From: an uncultured Saprospiraceae bacterium | GTDB lineage: Bacteria > Bacteroidota > Bacteroidia > Chitinophagales > Saprospiraceae | Assembly (NCBI GenBank): GCA_937967535.1 | Contig: CALCMV010000237.1 | Coordinates: forward strand, 1 to 6,730 | DNA: 6,730 bases | Reading direction: 5' to 3' | In this document: piece by piece, positions 1-6,672 of the stretch | How positions within the stretch are numbered: position 1 is the stretch's first letter | Layout: every line of letters starts with the position of its first letter | Notes under the pieces: model-generated | Told to the model about the DNA's origin: nothing | Seen by the model: only the letters and a program-made list of their open reading frames with translations | The model's database searches: none | Made by a program: the position numbers and the translations under genes

Positions 1-302
1 AATCGTAAGTAATTGATTATCAGTTATTTTATTTTTATTAAGATAAAAAACATTCAATTAATTTTATTTTATAATTATTTGATAAAAAACAATTTACCTA
101 ATACCAAATTTCCTAATTCCCTAATGTCCAAAGTCCAGTAAATAATTAAATTTCAGATTAATACAAATTGTAATTTTAAATTAAAAACATTCAATACCTA
201 ACGTGGCGAACACATTGATTTAATAATTTATTTTTATTCCACTTGACAGCTAAAGTAGTCATTACAGTTTTTCGAAATTTATACCGTTCACAGTAATAAT
301 AA

Positions 303-322
303 AGGTGTTCATAGATAAGAAA
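303..322 (+). repeat. Dispersed 20-bp direct repeat, copy 1
   Basis: The 20-mer AGGTGTTCATAGATAAGAAA matches 6673-6692 (AGGTGTTCATAAATAAGAAA) at 19 of 20 positions, about 6.4 kb away and in the same orientation. Both copies are intergenic. A shorter relative (TTTGTAGAGATGTTC at 5179-5193) matches the sequence leading into copy 2 at 14 of 15 positions. The function is unknown. Confidence 0.6.
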
Positions 323-375
323 TCATTAGTAAACTTTATTTATGGACAACATTACTTACTTTTATTAAGACAATA

Positions 376-404
376 TTAGTGGACTTTTTTAAAATTGCCA
401 CTAA
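376..404. promoter_or_regulatory. Small dyad and direct repeat upstream of gcvT promoter
   Basis: TTAGTGG (376-382) and CCACTAA (398-404) are perfect inverted 7-mers separated by 15 bases. AGTGGACT, which overlaps the left arm at 378-385, recurs directly at 414-421. The pattern sits about 80-110 bases before the likely promoter of gcvT, so an operator for a DNA-binding regulator is possible. The DNA is so AT-rich that chance is a real alternative. Confidence 0.25.
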
Positions 405-484
405 ATTAGAAAAAGTGGACTAAAATGAAAATAGATACCAAAAAAATACCTTCCTTCACAGAATATTCCCGTCCAAATAATCCG

Positions 485-496
485 TACTTTTGCGCC
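485..496 (+). promoter_or_regulatory. Bacteroidota-type promoter (-7 element) for gcvT
   Basis: TACTTTTG at 485-492 fits the TAnnTTTG -7 consensus of the Bacteroidota primary sigma factor and is followed by CGCC, a common continuation in this phylum. No good TTTG-like -33 element is visible at the usual distance upstream; the nearest weak candidate is the TTCCTTC around 451. Transcription would be expected to begin near 498-502, giving a leader of about 90 nt before the chosen gcvT start. Confidence 0.7.
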
Positions 497-545
497 TTTA
501 AATGTGTTTGAGTGTTATTGTGTTATCGTATTTTTTTATGATGCG

Positions 546-584
546 AACACGACACACGACAACACGACAACACAACAACACAAT
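546..584 (+). promoter_or_regulatory. CA-rich, T-free leader before gcvT start
   Basis: The 39 bases just before the gcvT start are built almost only from A and C with a few G and contain no T from 546 to 582, with repeating ACACGAC and ACAACAC units. No Shine-Dalgarno motif is present. Such unstructured, U-poor leaders fit SD-independent ribosome loading, which is common in Bacteroidota. That role is inferred from composition and position only. Confidence 0.4.
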
Positions 585-588
585 TATC

Positions 589-1695
589 ATGAAAAATACA
601 CCACTGACCAATAAACACATCGAATTGGGCGCGAAAATGGCGGAATTTGCCGGATACAATATGCCGATTTCTTATACCGGAATTAAGGCAGAACATGCGG
701 CAGTGCGCGAAGGTATCGGTGTTTTCGATGTATCGCATATGGGCGAGTTTATCGTGCGCGGACGCGAGGCGGCGGATTTGATTCAGAAAGTCACCTCCAA
801 TAATGTCAAGAAATTGGCGATTGGTGATGCACAGTATTCTTGTTTGCCAAATCATGAAGGAGGGATTGTGGATGATTTGTTGGTATATCGCTTGCCGGAA
901 GATATGTGTGCGGAGGGCGAACAAGCCTTTATGCTTGTGGTCAATGCCTCAAATATTGATAAAGATTGGGCTTGGATTAGCGGGCAAAACACCTTCGATG
1001 CTAAAATGATAAATATTTCTGACCAAACGGCACTGCTCGCCGTACAAGGTCCGAAAACTGCCGATGCACTAAAAACATTAACCGATATTGACCTAGAAAA
1101 TATGAAATATTATACCTTTAAAAAAGGACGGTTTGCGGGAGTGGAAAATGTATTGGTATCGGCAACGGGGTATACGGGTTCGGGTGGTTTTGAGTTGTAT
1201 GTCAATGTAAAAGATGCGGAGGCTGTATGGGATGCGGTGTTTGAATCGGGGGCGGCATATGGTATTCAGCCTATTGGTTTGGGGGCGCGAGATACCTTGC
1301 GACTCGAAATGGGGTACTGCCTTTACGGGAATGACATTAATGATACTACTTCACCCATCGAAGCAGGATTGGCTTGGATTACGAAGACGAAAAAAGGGGA
1401 CTTTAATTCGGTAGAAATTTTCAAAAAGCAACGTAAAGAGGGCGTAGCACGTAAATTGGTGGGCTTTGAAATGTTGGAGCGCGGTATTCCGCGCCACGAC
1501 CACGAAATTGCAGATGCCGGGGGCGCGATTATCGGCAAAGTCACTTCGGGTACGCAAGCCCCTTCGCTCAATAAAGCGATTGGTATGGGCTATGTCAAAA
1601 CGGATTTTGCGACACCGGATAGCGAGATTTTTATTCAAATCAGAAATAAATCTATCAAAGCAAAAGTGGTGAAATTGCCGTTTTATAAGGGCTGA
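589..1695 (+). CDS. gcvT: Aminomethyltransferase, glycine cleavage system T-protein
   Basis: The 368-residue cytosolic enzyme takes the aminomethyl group carried on the lipoyl arm of H-protein and transfers its carbon to tetrahydrofolate, releasing ammonia and making 5,10-methylene-THF. The sequence shows a full-length GcvT. The N-terminal block LTNKHIELGAKMAEFAGYNMP is near residues 6-26 and FDVSHMGE at 46-53. GGIVDDLLVY at 91-100 carries the folate-binding Asp of the family. TGYTGSGGFELYV lies at 193-205, GARDTLRLE at 232-240, and the C-terminal barrel has GKVTSGTQAPSL at 316-327. The start at 589 is chosen because the family begins with this MKNTPLT-type N-terminus. Open frame continues upstream to ATGs at 541, 538 and 502, but that 29-residue extension resembles no GcvT. 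No gcvH or gcvP is adjacent; a detached gcvT is usual in Bacteroidota. It is probably transcribed alone from the promoter at 485. Confidence 0.97.
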   Translation: MKNTPLTNKHIELGAKMAEFAGYNMPISYTGIKAEHAAVREGIGVFDVSHMGEFIVRGREAADLIQKVTSNNVKKLAIGDAQYSCLPNHEGGIVDDLLVYRLPEDMCAEGEQAFMLVVNASNIDKDWAWISGQNTFDAKMINISDQTALLAVQGPKTADALKTLTDIDLENMKYYTFKKGRFAGVENVLVSATGYTGSGGFELYVNVKDAEAVWDAVFESGAAYGIQPIGLGARDTLRLEMGYCLYGNDINDTTSPIEAGLAWITKTKKGDFNSVEIFKKQRKEGVARKLVGFEMLERGIPRHDHEIADAGGAIIGKVTSGTQAPSLNKAIGMGYVKTDFATPDSEIFIQIRNKSIKAKVVKLPFYKG

Positions 1696-1781
1696 AAGTA
1701 GGCAGGTTTAATCAAGACTTCACGATTTAGATACGTAGTAATTTTTTGAAACCAACATGTTGTCGATAAATTTTCGATATT

Positions 1782-1810
1782 AGTTTATCCCTCCGAAGGA
1801 GGCTTAAACT
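1782..1810. terminator. Stem-loop between convergent gcvT and glycosyltransferase
   Basis: CCTCC (1790-1794) and GGAGG (1798-1802) form a 5-bp GC stem closed by a GAA triloop. After a 2x2 internal mismatch the helix resumes with AGTTTA (1782-1787) and TAAACT (1805-1810). It lies between the 3' ends of two converging genes, where a bidirectional terminator is expected. Neither side has a clean run of T after the stem, so a classical intrinsic terminator is not proven. Confidence 0.45.
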
Positions 1811-1832
1811 TGTTCTTAAACTTAAACTTAAA
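1803..1832 (+). repeat. CTTAAA hexamer repeat
   Basis: CTTAAA occurs at 1803 and then three times in perfect tandem at 1815-1832, with a partial fourth unit after it. It abuts the stem-loop in the gap between converging genes and ends only 14 bases before the glycosyltransferase stop codon. It looks like a short low-complexity tract; no function is evident. Confidence 0.6.
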
Positions 1833-1846
1833 CTTTGTACCTACAT

Positions 1847-2719
1847 TCATTTGAGCAAACGATAATTTTTGTACTCCCCAATGCGGTAGCCCGTCATTTG
1901 CTCGAAGCTTCGGGAGAGGCGTTCTTTCCATGTCAATTTTCGATGGGTGGGGTCGAAGCTAAATTGCCAATTCATGCGTTCTACACGCGGCTGCATGGTG
2001 CGCGGATGTGTACCTGCGAAGCGCACAAGGGTGTCTATTTGTGAGTAATCAAACTCATCGGCATCGGGCAGGTTTTCGCGTATCCAGCCATCGCTGTGCC
2101 AGTAGCGTTCAAAGTGTCGGCGTTTGAGTTGTTGGTACTGCGGGTGGCGTACCCAGCCGTAGTGATACATGACCGCATCAATAGTTTTTACCCGGAGTTT
2201 TTTGCCGTTTTTGCGGAAGCCTTGCGCGTCTTTCCATGAGCGAATCTGCGGGTCGTGCCGCACGATGCGTACCTCTTGCCGATACCAGCGTCGCGAATCT
2301 GCCACATAATCGTAAGAGCCATAAAAATGTTGGTATCGCAGCAGCAAGCCCTCTACCCGCGCATCATCTTTGTAGCGCAACATGGCAGCACGAATCTCCT
2401 CCAAATATTGCTCATGCAAGACCTCATCTGCCTGAATGTAAAAGCACCAATCGGGCTGCCCCACAATAGCGTCCATTGCCTTGTCGGTTTCTGCTGCGAG
2501 TACGCGCCCGCCCTCGCGCAAGCTGTCGTCCCAAATGGTATCAACGATGCGTATTTTATTTGTTGGAATTGCTTCAATTAATGCCCGCGTACCATCTTCA
2601 CAAGTGCCAACGGCTACGACAAATTCATCGCACAAAGGCAAGACGGAACTTATCGCCTCAACTACCGGATAGTCTAAACGCACCGCATCGCGTATGAATG
2701 TGAAGGCTGTGATTTTCAT
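1847..2719 (-). CDS. Family 2-like glycosyltransferase (GT-A fold)
   Basis: This 290-residue protein is probably a cytoplasmic sugar transferase using a nucleotide-sugar donor; the acceptor is unknown. The N-terminus MKITAFTFIRDAVRLDYPVVEAI (residues 1-23) resembles the start of the nucleotide-binding half of GT2-like enzymes. CDEFVVAVG at 30-38 and later CFYIQADEVL at 92-101 follow, with QADEV (96-100) in the place of the metal-binding DxD motif. The second half has RQEVRIVRHD (147-156), a conserved-looking YHYGWVRHP (185-193) and a basic, aromatic C-terminus. No membrane segment is visible. The start is the first ATG of an open frame that begins at a sensible GT2 N-terminus. It lies 226 bases downstream of the heme A synthase on the same strand, with no obvious own promoter and a long inverted repeat in between. 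No other polysaccharide genes are nearby, so the target glycan cannot be named. Confidence 0.85.
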   Translation of the reverse strand: MKITAFTFIRDAVRLDYPVVEAISSVLPLCDEFVVAVGTCEDGTRALIEAIPTNKIRIVDTIWDDSLREGGRVLAAETDKAMDAIVGQPDWCFYIQADEVLHEQYLEEIRAAMLRYKDDARVEGLLLRYQHFYGSYDYVADSRRWYRQEVRIVRHDPQIRSWKDAQGFRKNGKKLRVKTIDAVMYHYGWVRHPQYQQLKRRHFERYWHSDGWIRENLPDADEFDYSQIDTLVRFAGTHPRTMQPRVERMNWQFSFDPTHRKLTWKERLSRSFEQMTGYRIGEYKNYRLLK

Positions 2720-2757
2720 TTTATGTGTTGATATATTTTTCGGATAAATTGTGGAAT

Positions 2758-2841
2758 AGTTGCAAGGCGAATATTTTTGTAAAATGCGGATATTTGATGA
2801 CCAAAATACTCACTTTAAAGAAAGAGATTCGCCTTGCAACT
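2758..2841. repeat. Perfect 15-bp inverted repeat spanning 84 bp
   Basis: AGTTGCAAGGCGAAT (2758-2772) is the exact reverse complement of ATTCGCCTTGCAACT (2827-2841), enclosing 54 AT-rich bases. The loop contains a related direct pair, GCGAATATTT at 2768 and GCGGATATTT at 2786. The element lies in the gap between two same-strand genes and ends 39 bases before the glycosyltransferase start. It could be a small non-autonomous mobile repeat or an RNA hairpin in the leader. I see no target-site duplication and no T-run that would make it an intrinsic terminator. Confidence 0.65.
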
Positions 2842-2945
2842 CTCGTATTGCATTAAACATACTTTAGTTGAAGACTACTTTTTTGATTCTAATTCTTTTT
2901 CAAGGATTTTGATAAATTTTCCCCACATACGAGGGCTTCCTGCTA

Positions 2946-4049
2946 TCAACTGTTTTCCACATAGTTTTCCACACCCATTGATATAGCTTTTTTACGTAAA
3001 TGATATGTCACATAAAGCACCGTAGAAAGCAGTAATAATGCACCTGCCTGATGCAATACGCCCAATGTTACGGGTATTTTTCCTTTACAATAAATCACCG
3101 TAAACACACCGAGTAAAAATTGAATAATTAACATACCCAACATCAGGCGTGTACCTGTTTTGAGGCGCGATGTAGATGGTATTTTATTAAATAAAAAAAT
3201 AAAGTATAATATACAGATTGTTAGTAGGTAAGCACTTGTTCGGTGAAGGAATTGGATGAGTGCGGGGGCGAAGGCATTTTTATTGTATTTGATGAGGTTT
3301 TCGCTAGTCCATTGTGAGCCGTCAAGCAGTACGGGCGCGATGGCTTTACCATTCATATCGGGAAAGGTTGGATATGCCAAACCTGCCTTCATGCCGGACA
3401 TCCATCCGCCGAATATTATTTGCATAGATAAAATTACTAATATCACAGTTATCCACGTTTTCAACATCGGATTGTGGAAAACTGTATCCTTGCTGCGTGG
3501 CTGCCATTCGTGGAAAAATGTCCATAATAAATAACCAAATAAAGCAAAGCCAATTCCCAAGTGAATTGACAATTTGTAGGCATTTACCCAAGCATAATCG
3601 GGTGTATTTAAACCGCTTTTCACCATTATCCAACCAAATACCGCCGCCAATATCGCAATCAATATCACCACAGCCAAGCGACGAACCAAAGCTCCGTTCA
3701 ATTGCCTTTTTGCCAAAAAATATATAAAGGGAATCAAAAACACAAAGCCCATACTCCGCGCCCACAAGCGGTGAAACCATTCCCAAAAATAAATCACCTT
3801 AAACTCTAACAGCGTCATATCGGCATGTATGGATTCGTATTGGGTGCGGGCGTGGGTTTTGTATTTTTCAAAATTTTCGAGCCACGCCGTTTCGTTGAGT
3901 GGTGGCAGTGTGCCTTTTATCACTTCCCATTCGGTAATGGACAAGCCGGAATCCGTCAAGCGCGTAATACCACCAATCACAACTTGCATAAATACCATAA
4001 ATACCCCAATGAACAACCAAATGACTACCGCGCGTGAAGATTTTTTCAT
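2946..4049 (-). CDS. ctaA: Heme A synthase, COX15/CtaA family
   Basis: The 367-residue integral membrane protein oxidises the C8 methyl of heme O to a formyl group, making heme A for aa3-type cytochrome oxidases. It is full length, with about eight hydrophobic helices in two homologous four-helix halves. The first half has the signature IGGITRLTDSGLSITEW (residues 25-41), EWFHR at 90-94 (ExxHR motif, His93) and KLSIHLGIG with His163. The second half has GGWMSGMKAGLAYPTFPDMNG (214-234), FLHR with His269 and VLHQAGALLLL with His333. All four expected heme-ligand histidines are therefore present. Length and motifs fit the COX15 type of mitochondria and many Gram-negatives rather than the shorter Bacillus CtaA. 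The start ATG opens directly into the first helix after MKKSSR. No ctaB or oxidase subunit genes are adjacent here. Transcription is divergent from the gene at 4208; no TAnnTTTG element was found in front of it. Confidence 0.96.
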   Translation of the reverse strand: MKKSSRAVVIWLFIGVFMVFMQVVIGGITRLTDSGLSITEWEVIKGTLPPLNETAWLENFEKYKTHARTQYESIHADMTLLEFKVIYFWEWFHRLWARSMGFVFLIPFIYFLAKRQLNGALVRRLAVVILIAILAAVFGWIMVKSGLNTPDYAWVNAYKLSIHLGIGFALFGYLLWTFFHEWQPRSKDTVFHNPMLKTWITVILVILSMQIIFGGWMSGMKAGLAYPTFPDMNGKAIAPVLLDGSQWTSENLIKYNKNAFAPALIQFLHRTSAYLLTICILYFIFLFNKIPSTSRLKTGTRLMLGMLIIQFLLGVFTVIYCKGKIPVTLGVLHQAGALLLLSTVLYVTYHLRKKAISMGVENYVENS

Positions 4050-4207
4050 ATTCTACGAATTGTTGATTTGAGGAGTTGTTGAGTTTTCGGCAATTGTGAA
4101 TAAAATTTATGCTCTTTTAGGACGCAGAACGAATCGGAGGCATCGTGCTGCATGTACCCAACCAAATCAACGACAGATTCCGTTGATGATTTAGAAACAT
4201 ACTAATA
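4050..4207. promoter_or_regulatory. Divergent intergenic region with small hairpin
   Basis: This 158-bp gap must hold the promoters for ctaA leftward and the secreted-protein gene rightward, yet I find no clear TAnnTTTG element on either strand. From about 4110 to 4165 it is distinctly less AT-rich than typical spacer. It contains ATCAACG (4166-4172) and CGTTGAT (4181-4187), perfect inverted 7-mers around an 8-base loop, 20 bases before the ATG at 4208. On the RNA this would be a hairpin in the leader of the downstream gene. No Shine-Dalgarno motif is present. Confidence 0.4.
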
Positions 4208-5122
4208 ATGAAAAAACAGATTTTTACGACGATTGTTGTCTTGATATGCATTTGTTCGTTGTCAGCTCAACAGAAATTTACAGCGAAATTTTTTGAGTTG
4301 TCCCAGCGCAATTATGCCTACGCGATGTCCCAAGGCCAAATTGATTCTACACTTCAATTTATTGACCATAGAGATGAAAAACAGAATTATGAGTTAAGAG
4401 CTTTTCCCGATACCTTGTTGGCTTATGGTTTTAGTTGGGTAAAAAATGAAGAAGACTTAGCGCTCATTTTATCTATGGGAGATACCCTTTCTATGACGAT
4501 TGAACTTGCCAAACCGTTTGGTATCTTAACGCCTCACTTTTGTCCACAAAAAGTAGTGGAAGAATACTATGAGGCTATTCCCGAAACAACTGTATTTACA
4601 TTAACAGGAGAGGACAAATTGAATCCTAAAAACTGGAGACTTGATTATGTTTCGCCCCAATACCGAAAAAGGAGGCGTATCATAACACATATTCCATGTG
4701 GACCACAAACTATTAACTTTCCCGGTCAAGATACTACGGTTATTGCGTTTTTTCCAAATGATAAATTAAGTGAGAAAGAACAGCAAATTATTAATTCCAT
4801 TTGCACAGACGGACTTGTACATACAAGATATGAACCGATGAAATCTACCGAATTTTCCTATCAGAAAATTGTGGCGAATTACGAATATGAGATTAAACAG
4901 CAAGCTGCGTATTCTGTCGTAAATACTTATACAAAAAAAGAATTCACTCAAAATTTAACCCAAATAAAAAAGAAATTAAAAGCTGAAGGCTATTACAAAG
5001 GCGCATTAAATATGAACATTGACCACGAACTCAAATTAGCCGTTATGAGTTATCAAATAGACAAGGGTTTTCCTATCGGGCAATTTGATGTGGGGACGAT
5101 AGAGGCGATTTTGTCGGATTGA
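4208..5122 (+). CDS. Secreted protein of unknown function with C-terminal peptidoglycan-binding-like domain
   Basis: The 304-residue product begins MKKQIFTTIVVLICICSLSA, a typical Sec signal peptide with likely cleavage after Ala20 (SLSA|QQ). Cys15 and Cys17 lie inside the hydrophobic core rather than in a clear lipobox, so a lipoprotein is less likely. I do not recognise residues 21-245: they are soluble-looking, with no membrane segments and two rough Cys sites at 112 and 164. Residues about 248-302 follow the pattern of a PG_binding_1 domain: a helix with IKKKLKAEGYYKGAL, then a DHELKLAVMSYQIDKGFPIGQFD block and a final TIEAIL. This suggests the mature periplasmic or outer-membrane-facing protein contacts peptidoglycan, but the match is by eye. 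The gene is more AT-rich than its neighbours. It is divergent from ctaA and converges on the ABC permease, so it is probably a single-gene unit. Confidence 0.85.
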   Translation: MKKQIFTTIVVLICICSLSAQQKFTAKFFELSQRNYAYAMSQGQIDSTLQFIDHRDEKQNYELRAFPDTLLAYGFSWVKNEEDLALILSMGDTLSMTIELAKPFGILTPHFCPQKVVEEYYEAIPETTVFTLTGEDKLNPKNWRLDYVSPQYRKRRRIITHIPCGPQTINFPGQDTTVIAFFPNDKLSEKEQQIINSICTDGLVHTRYEPMKSTEFSYQKIVANYEYEIKQQAAYSVVNTYTKKEFTQNLTQIKKKLKAEGYYKGALNMNIDHELKLAVMSYQIDKGFPIGQFDVGTIEAILSD

Positions 5123-5175
5123 TGTTTTTGTCTCACTACATACAGCCAGAATGAATTTACACTTTCATTGAACTT

Positions 5176-5333
5176 AAATTTGTAGAGATGTTCGAGTAAA
5201 ATAGAGTACTCTCGTCTGACGAATATTTTTATAGAAAACCATCATTTGACTATCCAAACATGCTCTAAAGAAATTCGTCCGACGAGTATAGATTTTGGGT
5301 GTATCCTATTTTGCTCGAACACCACCAAATTTG
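5176..5333. repeat. Long imperfect inverted repeat with nested palindromes
   Basis: The two arms pair in blocks. AAATTTG (5176-5182) pairs with CAAATTT (5326-5332). TGTTCGAGTAAAATAG (5189-5204) matches the complement of 5306-5321 at 15 of 16 positions, and 5211-5224 matches the complement of 5273-5286 at 13 of 14. The right arm carries about 13 extra bases. Each inner block is itself a palindrome, TCGTC-N-GACGA, at 5212-5222 and 5275-5285. The right arm stops one base before the permease stop codon. It lies between converging genes, so it could act as a bidirectional terminator, be a dispersed repeat, or both. A TAAATTTG string (5175-5182) fits the promoter consensus but faces no gene. Confidence 0.65.
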
Positions 5334-6647
5334 TTAGCCCCGATAAAACAACCACTTTCCCAATTCGCGCACCGTTACTTTTTTACCATACATCAGGATG
5401 CCTACGCGGTAGATACGCGCCGACAGCCAAACGAGCAAGACTGACGAAACAATCAACACGAAAAGCGACAGCAAAATCTCCCACATTGGTGGGTCGAATG
5501 CCAGCCGTGCCGGCACCACCATCGGCGAGAAAAACGGTATCATGGACGACCAAAACGCCATCGGACTATTCGGATTATTGACCACTGCGATAGCCGTATA
5601 AAATGCCAATGCCTGTAAAATACCGATAGGCGCAGCGTAGGATTGCCCCTCGCCGTAATCGTCGCCGATAGCCGAACCGATAGCCGCATAAATCGCCGAA
5701 TAAATAAAATATCCACCCAAGAAAAACAGCAACACAACGGGAATGACAAACCACCAATTCATTGTATTGAGTGTCTCCATAAATTGTGTGATCATGCCTT
5801 GCATTTCTTCCATATCCACATCTGCGCCTGCGCCGGCATCAATATCCGGCGGGTCCATAATGGCAGGCATAATGAGGCTCACCAAAAACATCAAACCCGG
5901 AATCAGCACAGCCCAAGCAATGAGTTGGGTCAAGCCGACACCGCCTACGCCAATGAGTTTGCCCATCATCAACTGAAAGGGCTTGACCGACGAAATCATC
6001 ACTTCCACAATACGATTCACCTTTTCTTCCATCACGCTACGCATCACCATTTGCCCGTACATTACAATCACAAAAAACATAATTGACCCAATCACCATAC
6101 TCAATATTGTAGCGATAATGGCTCGGTTGCCTTTGTCTTCTGCTTCGCCGGAGGTGTTTTTTTCTTTTACACGCACGCGGGTGGCAAAGCCTTCGATTTT
6201 GCGTTTGTCGTAGCCCGATTGTTCGATTTTGTAATCCTTGATGCGGTTTGCCATTTTGGATTCGATGAAGGTTTTGGTGGCTGCGCTGATTTGTGCATCG
6301 GAGTGGTAGGTGACGCTGACCTCATCGCCCGGATTGGCGGTTTTGGCGGGGATATGCAGTACGCCGTTGTAGTTGTCGTCTTTGTAGCTGGCGAGGAGTT
6401 CGTCGAGGGCTTCGGTGCGTACAAAAAACTTTGCGCGTTCAGAATCCTTGATGCTTTTTTCGGCAAATATCCCCGAATCATCTTTCAGGGCAATGCGCTG
6501 CCCGTCGCCTTCATAACTGAATATCAATCCGACAATCACCACAAATGCCGCCAAACCTATCGGTGTCAATAAGGTCGTTAGGATAAAGGTCTTGGTCTTG
6601 ACGCGCGTCAGGTATTCGCGCTTGATAATGAGCCAAAGTTTGTTCAT
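5334..6647 (-). CDS. ABC-2 type exporter permease, NatB-like (COG1668 family)
   Basis: This 437-residue inner-membrane protein is the permease half of an ABC exporter of the NatB type; family members extrude sodium or other, often unknown, substrates. The layout is typical. A short cytoplasmic start NKLWLIIKREYLTRVKTK is followed by helix 1 (about 21-44), a large soluble extracytoplasmic domain (about 45-175), and a C-terminal cluster of about five helices at 177-198, 236-262, 299-325, 340-356 and 389-412. The family block EEKVNRIVEVMISSVKPFQLMMGKLIG is at 207-233. An acidic, Gly/Ala/Asp-rich stretch at 266-285 splits helices 3 and 4. The ATG at 6647 is chosen because it gives the family's usual N-terminus; open frame continues upstream to a TTG at 6728, but that segment reads through poly-A and a G-rich tract. 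The leader is A-rich with no Shine-Dalgarno motif. The ATPase partner is expected upstream, beyond the window. The substrate cannot be told. Confidence 0.92.
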   Translation of the reverse strand: MNKLWLIIKREYLTRVKTKTFILTTLLTPIGLAAFVVIVGLIFSYEGDGQRIALKDDSGIFAEKSIKDSERAKFFVRTEALDELLASYKDDNYNGVLHIPAKTANPGDEVSVTYHSDAQISAATKTFIESKMANRIKDYKIEQSGYDKRKIEGFATRVRVKEKNTSGEAEDKGNRAIIATILSMVIGSIMFFVIVMYGQMVMRSVMEEKVNRIVEVMISSVKPFQLMMGKLIGVGGVGLTQLIAWAVLIPGLMFLVSLIMPAIMDPPDIDAGAGADVDMEEMQGMITQFMETLNTMNWWFVIPVVLLFFLGGYFIYSAIYAAIGSAIGDDYGEGQSYAAPIGILQALAFYTAIAVVNNPNSPMAFWSSMIPFFSPMVVPARLAFDPPMWEILLSLFVLIVSSVLLVWLSARIYRVGILMYGKKVTVRELGKWLFYRG

Positions 6648-6672
6648 ATTTTTTTTATTGTTTTTTTTGTAG

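Larger units (their letters stand above)
1..484. other. AT-rich non-coding region upstream of gcvT
   Basis: I see no convincing gene here: stops are frequent in all frames and no family-like peptide is visible. The first 250 bases are low-complexity A/T with small repeated words. AAAAACATTCAAT occurs at about 47 and again at about 184, and CCTAAT occurs three times at 97, 112 and 120. From about 300 onward there is a copy of a motif seen again at 6673 and a small dyad at 376-404, both listed separately. The region probably holds the end of the previous transcription unit's spacer and the upstream control region of gcvT. Confidence 0.6.

Noticed and set aside
1..484. Possible RNA gene or CRISPR leader in the AT-rich upstream region
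   Set aside because: No tRNA cloverleaf, no regular spacer-repeat pattern and no long stem were seen; the small repeats fit AT-rich low complexity.
523..924. 133-codon minus-strand ORF overlapping gcvT
   Set aside because: It is the antisense shadow of gcvT and shows no family features.
2875..2928. 17-codon minus-strand ORF (MWGKFIKILEKELESKK) after ctaA
   Set aside because: Too short, with no initiation signal or recognised family; it could be a chance reading frame.
2953..2973. Two TTTTCCACA strings resembling DnaA boxes
   Set aside because: They differ from the TTATNCACA consensus and arise from the repeated Val-Glu-Asn codons at the C-terminus of ctaA; no other origin feature is nearby.
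3346..3786. 146-codon minus-strand ORF inside ctaA in another frame
   Set aside because: The ctaA frame carries all family motifs and heme ligands; this frame has none.
4050..4190. Minus-strand open frame of about 45 codons in front of ctaA
   Set aside because: It lacks an early start codon and resembles no known protein; kept only as a finding about the spacer.
5643..6086. 147-codon plus-strand, His- and Asn-rich ORF opposite the permease
   Set aside because: Its composition is a by-product of antisense reading of hydrophobic codons; the permease frame is clearly the real one.
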